From an uncultured Flavobacteriales bacterium (lineage in GTDB: Bacteria > Bacteroidota > Bacteroidia > Flavobacteriales > UBA7312): 64,000 nt of DNA. The stretch spans positions 49,553-113,552 of the forward strand of contig CAJWWC010000003.1 in assembly GCA_913048435.1 (NCBI GenBank). The letters are read 5' to 3'. A program made the position numbers and the translations under genes. Below the pieces are notes generated by a model. That model made no database searches. It was given only the letters and a program-made list of their open reading frames with translations, and had not been told where the DNA came from. Positions 39,634 through 51,100 of this stretch are shown in pieces (position 1 is the stretch's first letter; each line of letters opens with the position of its first letter).

Positions 39634-40509
39634 ATGCAACTGTCGGTTATTATTGTTAATTATAATGTCAAAAATCTTTTGAAAGATTGTCTATTTAGTG
39701 TGCAAAAGGCAGCACATAGTATAGATACCGAAATCATTGTTGTTGACAATGCCTCTAGCGATGGTTCGTTAGAAATGCTAAAATCAGAATTTAAAGATGT
39801 TAAGCTCATTGTCAACACTCAAAATATAGGATTTTCAAAGGCCAATAACCAAGGTATAGCACAAGCAACAGGACAGTATATTTTACTGCTTAATCCTGAT
39901 ACACTTGTCTATAAAAATACCTTTGATGACTGTTTAAAATTCAGTACACAAACCAACAACTGCGGTGGTATTGGCGTACAAATGCTAGATGCTAGCAATC
40001 AATTTTTAAAAGAATCAAAGCGAAGCTTTCCATCGCCCTGGCTAGCTTTTTTTAGGCTAAGCTTTTTGAATAAACTATTTCCCAACTCTGCTCTATTCAA
40101 CAGATATTATTTAGGTCACTTAAGTAAAGATAAAAATCACCAAGTAGAAGTATTGGCAGGTGCTTTTATTTGGCTTAAAAAAAGTATTGCAGATGAAGTT
40201 GGTGGTTTAGACGAAACCTATTTTATGTATGGCGAGGATATCGACTTTTCATACAGCATACAACAAGCTGGATATAATAATTACTATCTAGGAACAATCT
40301 CTATTATACATTATAAAGGTAAAAGTACCGATAAATACAGTTTCAAATATATTGAACGTTTTTATGGTGCGATGAAGATTTTTTCAAAAAAGTATTACCC
40401 CAGAACATATCCACTTTATCATTTGGGAATTCAACTGCTAATAATTTTGCATTCTACATACCAATTTTTTAGACGATTATTTGTTAAAAAAAAGCCAAGG
40501 ACTGAGTAA
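39634..40509 (+). CDS. Glycosyltransferase family 2 protein
   Basis: [18 protein letters not shown]...[17 protein letters not shown]...[24 protein letters not shown]...[19 protein letters not shown]. Confidence 0.95.
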   Translation: MQLSVIIVNYNVKNLLKDCLFSVQKAAHSIDTEIIVVDNASSDGSLEMLKSEFKDVKLIVNTQNIGFSKANNQGIAQATGQYILLLNPDTLVYKNTFDDCLKFSTQTNNCGGIGVQMLDASNQFLKESKRSFPSPWLAFFRLSFLNKLFPNSALFNRYYLGHLSKDKNHQVEVLAGAFIWLKKSIADEVGGLDETYFMYGEDIDFSYSIQQAGYNNYYLGTISIIHYKGKSTDKYSFKYIERFYGAMKIFSKKYYPRTYPLYHLGIQLLIILHSTYQFFRRLFVKKKPRTE

Positions 40510-40551
40510 TATATTTTACTAATTTAGCCATACAAACTAACATACTTTTAG

Positions 40552-41877
40552 ATGGCTAAAATCGAGTTAATAATGCCAAAAATGGGCGAAAGTGTAGCTG
40601 AAGCTACCATTATCAGTTGGCATAAGGGAGTAGGCGACTACATAGAAATAGACGAAACCATAGTAGAGATTGCAACAGACAAAGTAGATTCAGAAGTGCC
40701 ATCTTTTCTAGAAGGTGTATTAATTGAAAAGCTTTTTGATGTTGATGAGGTAGTAAAAGTTGGCGAAGCATTTGCCATTATAGAAACTTCTGCCGAAGAT
40801 AGCCAATCGCCTAGCCCACAACCTCAAAAAGAAGAAAAAGTAGCTACTTCCCAACCCCAAGTCGTTGCCGAAAAAATTGAAGAAGAAATAGCTCAAGTCA
40901 AAGAAAGTGTTCAAAAAATAGAAAATAATGGCGAACGCTTTTATTCTCCTTTGGTTCGTTCAATTGCTAGTGAAGAAGGATTAAGTATAGAAGAATTGGA
41001 TAGCATACAAGGAAATGGTAAAGACGGTAGAGTAACTAAAACCGACTTACTCAATTACCTAAACAATAAAACACAAACTACAACAAGCCCAAAACCTTCA
41101 GTTAGTCCTATTACAGAACCAGCACCAAAAATATTTAGTAGTCCTCATCCAACATTAAGTATTAGTGGTGGTAAAGAGATTATTGAAATGGACAGAATGA
41201 GAAAACTCATTGCCGACCATATGGTGATGTCTAAACAAACCTCTCCTCACGTGACTTCTTTTGTAGAAGCCGATGTAACCACATTAGTAAATTGGAGAAA
41301 CAGAATAAAAGGCGACTTTAAAAAACGAGAAGGTCAGAACATAACCTTTACGCCTATTTTTATCGAGGCAGTAGCCAAAGCCATCAAAGATTTCCCTATG
41401 ATAAACGTATCGGTAGATGACACCAATATTGTTATTCATAAAGACATTAATATAGGTATGGCAGCCGCACTACCATCAGGCAACCTTATTGTTCCAGTAG
41501 TTAAAGGTGCAGACCAAATGAATTTAATGGGTATTACTAAAACCGTCAATGATTTGGCCAAGAGAGCACGTAACAATCAGCTAAAGCCAGACGAAATAAA
41601 AGGCGGTACCTTTACACTCACTAATGTTGGTTCTTTCGGTAATGTTATGGGAACACCGATTATCAATCAGCCTCAAGTTGCTATTATGGCTGTTGGTGCG
41701 ATCAAGAAAAAACCTGCTGTTATAGAAACACCACATGGCGACTTAATAGGTATTAGACATATGATGTTCTTGTCCTTATCTTACGACCACCGAGTTGTAG
41801 ATGGTGCTTTAGGAGGAAGTTTCTTACGTAAAGTAGCAGATTACCTCGAGCAATTTGACGATAACACAAGCATATAA
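40552..41877 (+). CDS. Dihydrolipoamide acyltransferase (2-oxo acid dehydrogenase E2)
   Basis: Lipoyl domain (EIATDKVDSEVPS), peripheral subunit-binding domain (YSPLVRSIASEEGLSIEELDSIQGNGKDGRVTKTDLL), catalytic SYDHRVVDGALGG. Confidence 0.95.
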   Translation: MAKIELIMPKMGESVAEATIISWHKGVGDYIEIDETIVEIATDKVDSEVPSFLEGVLIEKLFDVDEVVKVGEAFAIIETSAEDSQSPSPQPQKEEKVATSQPQVVAEKIEEEIAQVKESVQKIENNGERFYSPLVRSIASEEGLSIEELDSIQGNGKDGRVTKTDLLNYLNNKTQTTTSPKPSVSPITEPAPKIFSSPHPTLSISGGKEIIEMDRMRKLIADHMVMSKQTSPHVTSFVEADVTTLVNWRNRIKGDFKKREGQNITFTPIFIEAVAKAIKDFPMINVSVDDTNIVIHKDINIGMAAALPSGNLIVPVVKGADQMNLMGITKTVNDLAKRARNNQLKPDEIKGGTFTLTNVGSFGNVMGTPIINQPQVAIMAVGAIKKKPAVIETPHGDLIGIRHMMFLSLSYDHRVVDGALGGSFLRKVADYLEQFDDNTSI

Positions 41878-41882
41878 ATTAA

Positions 41883-42647
41883 ATGGAATTATCACTAAAA
41901 AAGCCTATTGTATTTTTTGATTTGGAGACAACAGGTGTAGCCGTAGCCACTGACAGAATTGTAGAAATATCTGTTTTCAAAGTATATCCAAACGGTAACA
42001 AAGAAAGTAAAACTTGGCTAGTGAATCCTACTATACCCATACCAGCAGAAGCTACTGCAGTACATGGCATAGACGATGCTAAAGTGGCTAATGAACCCAC
42101 TTTTAAAGAATTGGCACACGACATCAAAAATGTTATGGAAGGCTGCGATTTAGCAGGATACAATTCCAACCGTTTTGATATTCCGCTACTAGCAGAAGAA
42201 TTTCTTAGAGCAGATGTAGATTTTGATATGAAAAAACGTAAAGCCGTAGATGTGCAAAATATTTTCCATAAAATGGAACAACGTACCCTATCGGCAGCCT
42301 ATAAGTTCTATTGCGCTAAAGACTTAGAAAATGCCCATAGTGCAGAAGCCGATACACAGGCTACATACGAAATTTTGACCGCTCAACTGGATAGATACCA
42401 AGAATTAGAAAATGATATTGACTTCTTATCAGAATTTTCACAAAGAGGCAAGCCTTTTGCCGATATGGCTGGTTTCATCGTCTTTAATGAGTACAATGAA
42501 GAATGTTTTTCCTTCGGTAAATATAAAGGGCAAACAGTTGCCAGTGTTTTACAAACTAACCCCGGCTACTTTTCTTGGATACAACAAGCAGATTTTCCCC
42601 TTTACACCAAGAAAGTCTTAACACAAATCAAGCTTAAAGATTTCTAA
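41883..42647 (+). CDS. 3'-5' exonuclease (DnaQ-like)
   Basis: VFFDLETTGVAVATDRIVEISV...AVHGIDDAKV...AGYNSNRFDIPLLAEEF...HSAEADTQATYEIL. Confidence 0.92.
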   Translation: MELSLKKPIVFFDLETTGVAVATDRIVEISVFKVYPNGNKESKTWLVNPTIPIPAEATAVHGIDDAKVANEPTFKELAHDIKNVMEGCDLAGYNSNRFDIPLLAEEFLRADVDFDMKKRKAVDVQNIFHKMEQRTLSAAYKFYCAKDLENAHSAEADTQATYEILTAQLDRYQELENDIDFLSEFSQRGKPFADMAGFIVFNEYNEECFSFGKYKGQTVASVLQTNPGYFSWIQQADFPLYTKKVLTQIKLKDF

Positions 42648-42648
42648 A

Positions 42649-43014
42649 ATGGAAGGTTCAATTATTTTTTTACAACTTTTAATTGGACCGTTAATGTTAT
42701 TGATAAGCTTAATTTTCTTCTATTTTCCGCCAAAAAAAATAAATCATATTTATGGACACAGAACTTCTATGTCTATGAAAAACCAAGATACTTGGCAGGA
42801 AGCTAATAAAAGAAGTACGCATATGATGCTATTGGTATCTGCTTTAACTTGTATCTTCCAACTCATTGGAATCGTTTTTAACATCAATCAAGAAACAATA
42901 ATACTTAACGCTACTGTATTTCTAGTCGCTGGTTTAATTATTGGAGGAATAGTGATAGAAAAACAATTGAAAGCTATTTTTGATAAATACGGTAACAGAA
43001 AAATGCATCTATGA
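42649..43014 (+). CDS. SdpI family protein
   Basis: Multi-TM; INHIYGHRTSMSMKNQDTWQEANK motif. Confidence 0.85.
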   Translation: MEGSIIFLQLLIGPLMLLISLIFFYFPPKKINHIYGHRTSMSMKNQDTWQEANKRSTHMMLLVSALTCIFQLIGIVFNINQETIILNATVFLVAGLIIGGIVIEKQLKAIFDKYGNRKMHL

Positions 43015-43622
43015 AAATCATTTGTATAGGAAGAAATTATGTTAATCATGCCAAAGAATTGGGTAATGCTATAGCTAGTGAACCCGTGTTTTTTCTAAAA
43101 CCCGATACCGCTATTTCACCCAAAGGTCACCCCTTTTTCATACCAGATTTCACTAGTAATGTGCATTATGAAGTAGAATTAGTCATTAAAATCAATCGAC
43201 TAGGCAAACATATCGAAGAAGGCTTTGCTCATAAATATTATCAAGAAATTGGATTAGGTATAGATTTTACTGCTAGAGATGTTCAAGAAGAAGTTAAAGC
43301 CAAAGGCTTTCCTTGGGAAAAAGCCAAAGGGTTTGACGGTTCAGCAGTTATCAGTCACAGATTTATTCCTAAAGAAAAATTAGACCTTAACAACATCGAT
43401 TTTACATTAGAAAAGAACGGTGACACTGTACAATTAGGTAATTCTAAAGATATGCTCTTTAATTTCGATAAAATCATTGCATATATCTCACAATTTTATA
43501 CCCTCAAAATTGGCGACCTCATCTATACAGGCACTCCTGCTGGTGTTGGACAAGTGAAAAATGGCGATATATTAAATGGCTTTATTGGTAAGAAAAAGAT
43601 GTTTGAAGTCAAAGTGAGATAA
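43011..43622 (+). CDS. Fumarylacetoacetate hydrolase family protein
   Basis: IICIGRNYVNHAKELGN...EPVFFLKPDTAI...VHYEVELVIKI...GLGIDFTARDVQ...KGFDGSAV...TGTPAGVGQV. Confidence 0.94.
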   Translation: MKIICIGRNYVNHAKELGNAIASEPVFFLKPDTAISPKGHPFFIPDFTSNVHYEVELVIKINRLGKHIEEGFAHKYYQEIGLGIDFTARDVQEEVKAKGFPWEKAKGFDGSAVISHRFIPKEKLDLNNIDFTLEKNGDTVQLGNSKDMLFNFDKIIAYISQFYTLKIGDLIYTGTPAGVGQVKNGDILNGFIGKKKMFEVKVR

Positions 43623-43627
43623 AAATC

Positions 43628-45235
43628 CTAATCCACAACATTGAGCCGCTCTACAACTAAATTGTCCCCTATGGTAGCCTCAAGAAAATATATTCCTGAT
43701 GGTAAAGCTGGAATTTCTATAGATATCAAAGCATAAGACCAATTACTTTTAGCTTGTAAAACTTCTCTGCCTCCTATATCTACTAGGCGATATGAGATAT
43801 CTTCATGATTGGCAGTATAAACGTATGCCCTAGCATTAGAAAATACTGGATTAGGAAAAATATCTAAAGACACTTGATTAATGGCTTCAACATCTAACAA
43901 CAAGGCGTTAGCTAGTGAATAATTGGGAATACCAAAGCCAATTTGATTATTAGGTGTTTGGTATAAGTGGGCACTCTGTTTTATAGCCTCCATAATTTGC
44001 ATATTACTTTTTTGATAGTGGGCTTGCCACAAACAAGCCGTCATTCCTGCAATAATAGGTGAAGAAAAAGAAGTACCATTGCTAGTAGCAATAGCATTAC
44101 TTGATGTAATTACAGTAGTATTACCCCCTTGTGCTGAAACTGTAGGCTTGACTCTACCATCTGAAGAAGGACCATAAGAAGAAAATGATGAGGATAAACC
44201 ATCAGCATTGACAGAACCTACACTCAAAATGCTATCGGCATCGGCAGGAGCACCAATATAATACCACGAATTATTACCAGAATTACCTGCCGAATTACAC
44301 ACTATCATACCTTTTCGACTTGCAATAGTTGCTGCTCTACTAATAACGGTTATCTTTCCGTCCATATCGGCGTAGCTATGGTCTTGTGATACAATATCAA
44401 AAGTGGTATAACCTAAAGAAGAATTAATGATATCGACACCTGCACTATCAGCAAACTCGGCAGCTACCGCCCAATTATATTCCTCAATTAATGTCTCTGA
44501 AGATACATCTTCGGTCCGCAACAACCAATAACTAGCTTTTGGTGCTGTACCTAAAAATTCATTTTCCAAATATCCAGCCATAGTTGATAGTACTGACGTG
44601 CCATGATAATTATCTTCGTAAACCGAAGATTCGCCATCGACATAATCCCAAGTACCTAATATCTGATTATTTGCGAATAGATGATTAAATGCATCTATCT
44701 CATCTGTTTTTCTAAAACCAGCGTCTAGTACCGCAATATGCATTCCTTGCCCTTGATAGCCTTGTTCATGTAAATTATCTCCTGACAACATTTCTATCTG
44801 ATTACTGGACTGACCATAATTGTTTTCAAAAATAATATCATCAAATTTTTGAGTTTTTCTTAAATCTGATAAATCTATAAATAATTGCAAAGAATCTACT
44901 TCTTTAATAAAATCTAAGGTCAATAAAGTATCTACATTACTACCATAGAATGAGGCTGTTACACCGTTGAACCACTTGCTTTTGTTGAGGATTTTAAATC
45001 CTAAATCTTCTAAGGTCAAAAGGTAGTCCGTGGATATGGGCAAATCCGAATAGTGCAAAGAGATATTTTGTTTTGCTCTACGCTCAATAGCTCGAGGCGA
45101 TAACAATTCAGTAGGAGTAAAATCATTAATCGTGTAACTACCTTTATCTTTAAAAGCAATCCACAGTTTTACAGACAAACTATCTTGCGAAAAACTGAAT
45201 AAAGGTATCAAAATAAGTAGTTTTAAAAGTCTCAT
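43628..45235 (-). CDS. S8 family serine peptidase with T9SS type A sorting domain
   Basis: Catalytic IAVLDAGF, DNYHGTSVLSTMAG, NGTSFSSPIIAGM; C-terminal LDIFPNPVFSNA...LPSGIYFLEA. Confidence 0.94.
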   Translation of the reverse strand: MRLLKLLILIPLFSFSQDSLSVKLWIAFKDKGSYTINDFTPTELLSPRAIERRAKQNISLHYSDLPISTDYLLTLEDLGFKILNKSKWFNGVTASFYGSNVDTLLTLDFIKEVDSLQLFIDLSDLRKTQKFDDIIFENNYGQSSNQIEMLSGDNLHEQGYQGQGMHIAVLDAGFRKTDEIDAFNHLFANNQILGTWDYVDGESSVYEDNYHGTSVLSTMAGYLENEFLGTAPKASYWLLRTEDVSSETLIEEYNWAVAAEFADSAGVDIINSSLGYTTFDIVSQDHSYADMDGKITVISRAATIASRKGMIVCNSAGNSGNNSWYYIGAPADADSILSVGSVNADGLSSSFSSYGPSSDGRVKPTVSAQGGNTTVITSSNAIATSNGTSFSSPIIAGMTACLWQAHYQKSNMQIMEAIKQSAHLYQTPNNQIGFGIPNYSLANALLLDVEAINQVSLDIFPNPVFSNARAYVYTANHEDISYRLVDIGGREVLQAKSNWSYALISIEIPALPSGIYFLEATIGDNLVVERLNVVD

Positions 45236-46323
45236 TATTTAGTAATAAAACCTCCTCCTAGTACATCTTTACCTTCATAAAAAACAGCAGATTGACCAGG
45301 AGCAATTCCTTCTACCTTTTTATGAAATAAAACTTTTATTTCCTTGTCCAAATTACTAAGAGTTGATTGTTCCCCTTGATGTTTGTAGCGAACTTTAGTT
45401 AAACTTTCAAAATTATCTGGAATACTATCGTACTTGATGTAATTCAATCCCTTTACTTTCATTTCTTGTTTTTTGAGGTCTTCTTTAGTGCCCACTACTA
45501 CCTCGTTAGTTTCTGGCTTTATCTCTATCACATAAGAGGCCTCTAATCCTAGAGAAACTCCCAATTTACGCTGACCGATGGTATAAAATGGATAACCGTC
45601 ATGAGTACCTATGACTTCCCCTTTTGTATTGATGAAGTTACCCTCTTTGACTTGTTCTTCCAATCCTTCGACTTTACGCTTTAAAAAACCTCTGTAATCG
45701 TTATCTGGAATAAAGCATATTTCGTAACTCTCAGGCTTTTTGGCCAATTCCTCATAACCTCTATCAATAGCCATTTGCTTGATATCGTCTTTATGGTATT
45801 GTCCCATAGGGAAAATAGTTCTGCTCAAACACTCTTGAGAAAGCCCCCACAATACATAAGACTGGTCTTTCCATTCATCTATACCCTTAGATACTATATA
45901 ACGTCCATTTTCTTCTCTGACTTGAGCGTAATGACCTGTGGCTATGTACTCACAACCCAATTGATCAGCACGTTTTAATAGGGCTTCCCACTTAATGTGT
46001 GTATTACATAAAACACAAGGATTAGGTGTTCTACCCGCAATGTATTCATCTACAAAATTGTCAATGATGAAATCACCAAATTCATCTCGTATATCTAATA
46101 TTATATGAGGAAAACCGCAATCTACTGCCAACTGTCGGGCATCATTAATAGAATCTAAACTACAACAGCCTGTTTCTTTGTTAGAGCCACCAGAGTTGAC
46201 ATAATCCCAGGTTTTCATTGTAATACCTACCACTTCAAAACCTTGCTCGTGCAATAACAAAGCTGTAACTGTGCTATCGATACCACCACTCATGGCAACT
46301 AATACTTTTCCTTTCTTATCCAT
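45235..46323 (-). CDS. mnmA: tRNA 2-thiouridine(34) synthase
   Basis: VLVAMSGGIDSTVTALLL...GCCSLDSINDARQLA...TPNPCVLCNTHIKW...YEICFIPDNDYRGFL...YTIGQRKLGVSLG. Confidence 0.96.
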   Translation of the reverse strand: MDKKGKVLVAMSGGIDSTVTALLLHEQGFEVVGITMKTWDYVNSGGSNKETGCCSLDSINDARQLAVDCGFPHIILDIRDEFGDFIIDNFVDEYIAGRTPNPCVLCNTHIKWEALLKRADQLGCEYIATGHYAQVREENGRYIVSKGIDEWKDQSYVLWGLSQECLSRTIFPMGQYHKDDIKQMAIDRGYEELAKKPESYEICFIPDNDYRGFLKRKVEGLEEQVKEGNFINTKGEVIGTHDGYPFYTIGQRKLGVSLGLEASYVIEIKPETNEVVVGTKEDLKKQEMKVKGLNYIKYDSIPDNFESLTKVRYKHQGEQSTLSNLDKEIKVLFHKKVEGIAPGQSAVFYEGKDVLGGGFITK

Positions 46324-46990
46324 CTTGTGCGCCTTGTGGTATACCGTTAATATATTTTATCTGATAGTCAAAGGATTTATCGTCTTTGTAATACTTCCAA
46401 ATGCCATCTTTGATATCGTTTAAGTATTTACCACTGTATTTTTTATTACCTTCCGAATTGTATAGGGTGTAACTGCCCTCCAATTTATCAGCTTTATAGT
46501 TAGAGCTTAGCTTTAATTGTCCATTTCTATAGTACTGCACACTCTCACCATCTTTTTTATTTTCTACATAGGTACTCTTTTCTAATACATTTCCATCAGG
46601 ATAGTATAATTTATACTGGCCTTCTAACTTACCATTTTTATAATTTTCTTCTCTTATGAGATTTTCTCTATCATCATAGTACTTCCAAAGTTGTTCTTTC
46701 AGCTCATTCTGATATAGCCCTACTGCTTGGACTTTACCATTAGCATGATACAAACGTGCAGAAGCCGATTTACCATTATTAAAATATTCCAAATTGGCCT
46801 TTAGAACTCCCAGTTCTGTGTAATATAAAAAGATACCTGTAGGATTATCATCTTCAAAGCTACCTTCATAGCGTAATTTTCCGTTGTCGTGATTTTGGGA
46901 CCACTTGCCTTGTTTTCTACCTTGCTCATCAATCATATTTTGTGCCATTGATAGCACAGAAATAAACAAACACAATATAATTTTATACAT
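46316..46990 (-). CDS. YwqK-like MORN-repeat secreted protein
   Basis: Signal peptide and repeated Y.NGK..G.......NG.L.....Y motifs. Confidence 0.85.
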   Translation of the reverse strand: MYKIILCLFISVLSMAQNMIDEQGRKQGKWSQNHDNGKLRYEGSFEDDNPTGIFLYYTELGVLKANLEYFNNGKSASARLYHANGKVQAVGLYQNELKEQLWKYYDDRENLIREENYKNGKLEGQYKLYYPDGNVLEKSTYVENKKDGESVQYYRNGQLKLSSNYKADKLEGSYTLYNSEGNKKYSGKYLNDIKDGIWKYYKDDKSFDYQIKYINGIPQGAQDG

Positions 46991-47311
46991 TTTACAAAAA
47001 TACTAAGAATATGAGTATTCTAAAACAACTTTTTAAAGATGATAAAATTATGTGTAAAGTGAAAAAATTTATAAAATAAACTGTTAGTTCTGTTTTAAAC
47101 AAAATAAGTAATATAATAGGGCATGAGCAAGATACTCGCGCTTGCAAGAGCTTGAACTTGTGTTGACTAATTCCTCTTAAACTCCAAATATTCAACTAGT
47201 GTTTTATAAAATATGTTTTTCATATTGTTTTACATGAACTCATAATCTGGTGTTGAATTTTTATTTAATAGAAGCGTTATTTCCTTTCTTTTTAAGTGAG
47301 CATCATATGCC

Positions 47312-47350
47312 AAAAAAAAACCCCAAGAAAAGAAACTGTCAAGGGGATTT
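47312..47350 (-). terminator. Putative terminator downstream of tRNA-Arg
   Basis: Reverse strand CCCC...GGGG followed by a run of T; short stem. Confidence 0.4.
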
Positions 47351-47360
47351 TTATAATGTG

Positions 47361-47434
47361 TGAACTCGGAGGGAGTCGAACCCCCAACCTCTAGAGCCGT
47401 AATCTAGTGCACTATCCAGTTATGCTACGAGTCC
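47361..47434 (-). tRNA. tRNA-Arg (ACG)
   Basis: Reverse strand GGACTCGTAGCATAACTGGATAGTGCACTAGATTACGGCTCTAGAGGTTGGGGGTTCGACTCCCTCCGAGTTCA; cloverleaf with anticodon loop TTACGGC. Confidence 0.95.
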
Positions 47435-47487
47435 AAAACGATTGCAAATATAAATAGCTAATTGAATCTTTATACAAAAAAAAGAAT

Positions 47488-48117
47488 TTATTTCTTTTTC
47501 TTTAAGCTCACTTTGTTTTCATCACCTCGAATTATTCGCTCAATATTTCTCTGGTGAGTAGCAATTAGTAAGATTGGTACAAATACTGCAAATATCATCA
47601 TTGTAGGTACAACAGTATGAGAAAGATAATACACTCCAAATGGAAAAAATAAACCAGCAAAAATAGAGCTCAAAGAAACATATTTTGAAAAAAGTAAAGT
47701 TAAAATAAATATAACTATTGATATTATTGCAGCTTGAGGAAACAAAGCGAGCATAAAACCTAGAAGAGTTGCTACACCCTTACCACCTCTAAAACCAACA
47801 TATATTGGGAAAACATGTCCTAAGACAGCAGCTATACCAAAAGTTAATTGTAAGTTGATGTAAATTTCAGAAAATGGAACATAAGAAGTATACCAAACTA
47901 AATTAACAGCTATATACCCTTTAAAAACATCTAGTAGTAAGACTGGAATACCAGCCTTTTTTCCAAGTACTCTAAATGTATTAGTTGCTCCAGCATTACC
48001 ACTTCCAAACTCTCTAACATCAATACCCTTCAACAGTTTACCTGCAATAATACTAAAAGGTATTGAACCTATTAAATAGGAAAGTATTAAATAAGTGATA
48101 TTTGAGGCCGTAATCAT
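47488..48117 (-). CDS. plsY: Glycerol-3-phosphate 1-O-acyltransferase PlsY
   Basis: YLIGSIPFSIIAGKLLKGIDVREFGSGNAGATNTFRVLGKKAG...VGFRGGKGVATLLG. Confidence 0.96.
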   Translation of the reverse strand: MITASNITYLILSYLIGSIPFSIIAGKLLKGIDVREFGSGNAGATNTFRVLGKKAGIPVLLLDVFKGYIAVNLVWYTSYVPFSEIYINLQLTFGIAAVLGHVFPIYVGFRGGKGVATLLGFMLALFPQAAIISIVIFILTLLFSKYVSLSSIFAGLFFPFGVYYLSHTVVPTMMIFAVFVPILLIATHQRNIERIIRGDENKVSLKKKK

Positions 48118-48143
48118 GTAATTAAAGTTACAAAGTTTGACAA

Positions 48144-51100
48144 CTATCTAAAAAACCGTTTTTTGAAGTTATCAACATCAACTTCTGATGACAAATCATA
48201 TTTATATTCGGGCTGATAATTCTTAGCTTGCAGCTTTCTTTTTTTAGATTTTACTTCTAAAATACTTATATTATAATCTTCAATAGAAGAACGACTTTGT
48301 AATAAATCATTAGAATAGGTGAAAAAATACCATTCACCAATGTCTGTTTCTAAATAAACATTAAAAATATCTCCAGAAAAATCTCTATTTAGTTCTAATC
48401 TACCTTTATAGAGTTTATTGATTTGAAAATCAACTATATTACCTAATCCCAACATTTTTTTAGAAATAATACTAGAATTTTCATTATCCCAAAATAAATT
48501 AATATCATAAAAGAAAAGAGTTTTCTTAAGTTGAGACGGAAGCTTATCAAACTGACCATATAACTCATATTCAAAAGAATAGTCATTATTATTAAATATT
48601 CTGTTGAAGTTTGGAACGTAAAAACTTTCTTTCATCTCTAGTTCATCTGCCATTGGATCATTAAATAAGTCTTGACCCATAAATTCTAAAGCATCTTTAC
48701 TGATGTAAAAATCAAGAGATAACATACATTTAGATTTAAAAGAATTATCAATGGCATTGTAATTAAAATTACCAAAAGTGGAAAGTTCAACTTGACCTAA
48801 ATCAAGACCGAAATTTAACTTTCCATCACCCTTCATTACACAACCTTCATTACTCATTGAAAATTTACTTGATAAAGAATCAGTTTTATCTTCAACAACA
48901 AACAAAGAACGGTTAACATCATATGATAAATATCCACTTAGAGGCATGATAACTAAATCTGATTCTTTCTCAAGTCTAGAAAGAAAAGCTGGGTAGATTT
49001 TATTTTCAGTCATGATCGGACCAAAGTACAAGTTTTGACCATTATCATCTAATACTTCACTACCTATGGGTAACTGAATATCTTCTACCCCCACATAATC
49101 ACCAAATTTTACCCATCCATCTTTAATTAAGTAACATTCATGTTGAACTTGAAAAGCACCATCGAAATAAAAGTCTTGCATTAAACCTTCCATTTTTACA
49201 GAGCCTTTAAACAAAAATTTTGGATTAAATTTAAATCCATCATCTTGACTTATTTTTCCAATACCTACTGATTGATGAGTACTATCGACATAAAGTGTAT
49301 CAAAACGAATCAATTGTTCATCAATACCTCTGCCTTTATAATTTACAGATGCATTACCTTTATAATTTTTACTTCCGTAAATCGTCACATCAGCGTCAAA
49401 TAACTCATGGTAGCGAGCATTTCTGTTTACCAAAATGGAAGCATCATTAAAAGTTCTCATTTTTGCATCTGTTTCAACAACAACAGAACCATTGGGAGGA
49501 TATATAATAGCATCAGCTACATATATCTCATCAACCTTATCTGCCTTTATAATATAATCTTTCAAGTTATAAGAAGCCATTTTAGATACAAATGATAAGG
49601 AATCTTGATCAGGATGTGTAGAAACAAACTTTGAGCCTACACCACCTCCTGGAATCCCCAATTCTAACAAACTACTATCCATAGACCATTTTAATTCATC
49701 AATAAAACACACGTATTGATTTTCAGGAAATGATACAAAGGATTTTTTTCCATTTGATTGAAATATACCATTTCTTTTCAATAAATTAATTTCTGTACGT
49801 AAATTTATTGACTCAAATGCAATTGCCTCAGAATTATCAGATCGGTATAATACAAAGTCAGCTGTATCGGAATTAAATTCATTATGATTAAAACGATATA
49901 AATCAGAACTTAATTCAGAGTCTTCTAATTTAATATTGCCTGAGCCAGAAAGTCCCCGAGGCTGAAGAAATAAACTACCATCAAGTCTTAATTCGTTGGA
50001 ATACAATAGAAAATCATCTGCTTTATTTTCTATAATTAGTATATCATCATAAGGCTTCCAGTGTTCATAAATCGTTTTACCACTGACCTTTGGAAATTCA
50101 ACTACGTTTAATGATTTTTCAATATCAAAAAAATTAGCGTGAGTAATCATTGAATCTAAAAATAAAATATAATTATCAGAAAAAGTAGTTGAAGACAAAT
50201 AATCAAACCCTCCTTTTGATCTCAATCCAGATTTATTCAGAGTTAGTTTGTTTTTTGAATGAAAAAAGCCTTTACCTCCATATAGCTCGAGGCTATCTTT
50301 GGATATATCAATTTCAAAGCCTAGTGAATTATCTTTTTGAACTCTCAATTCTTGTCTGAAAACTGGTAAAATATTTCCAGAATAAAATTCACCAGAAAAA
50401 CTTAATGAAGATCGATTGTATGAATCTAACGAATCAATTTGAAATGGATCTAATTCAAAATAAAAATTATCTCTATTGTAAACTCCTCCTAATATATCAA
50501 CATCGTCATAAAAAACTTTTGAGCGATTATAACTTCTTAACATCGGATATTCAGGAAAATTCTTTTTCCAAACTCCGGATTTATTAATGTTTGTGTCTAT
50601 GAGTAGTTCACCATTGGTTATTGTTATTTGGTTATAAAGTTTATCTAATTCAAGATTACCTTCTGAATCATATTTATTGTTATTATTAGGAACTCTTATC
50701 GATGTTCTAGCTTCGCTAAAAAGCATTTTAAAATTTTGATAATCAAAATTTATATTTTCTGATTTAATAACAAAACGTTTTTTACCAGCTTCAATTCTTC
50801 CACTCAACTCAAAATCAAGACCTTTTTTAATTACAATTTCTCCATTATTTGGAAAAACACCAACATCTCTTATCTCGCTTAGCGAAATGTCTTTAACATT
50901 CAAAATTGTCAAATCCATTGAATTCAAATCTAATTTAGCATTTATATTATTAATAGGAAAAATTGATTTGAATTTAATTACATCGTAGTCTTCTTTTTTA
51001 GATTTTGCCATTATATAACGTTCTACATTGTCAAGAACAGTAACTGTTCCCAATGTAGAATTATATGTAATAAATCCTTTTTTTGCTAGATTCATTAGAA

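Noticed and set aside
41879-42169. 96-aa antisense ORF opposite the DnaQ-like exonuclease
   Set aside because: Shadow of a well-supported coding region.
46316-46990. YwqK family 'toxin-antitoxin' label
   Set aside because: The protein is a secreted MORN-repeat protein with no adjacent toxin; the name is a database convention, not evidence of a TA system.
46992-47195. 67-aa reverse ORF and a slightly GC-richer stretch near 47.12-47.17 kb, considered as a decayed gene or mobile-element relic
   Set aside because: No frame gives a recognisable protein, no terminal inverted repeats or target duplication seen.
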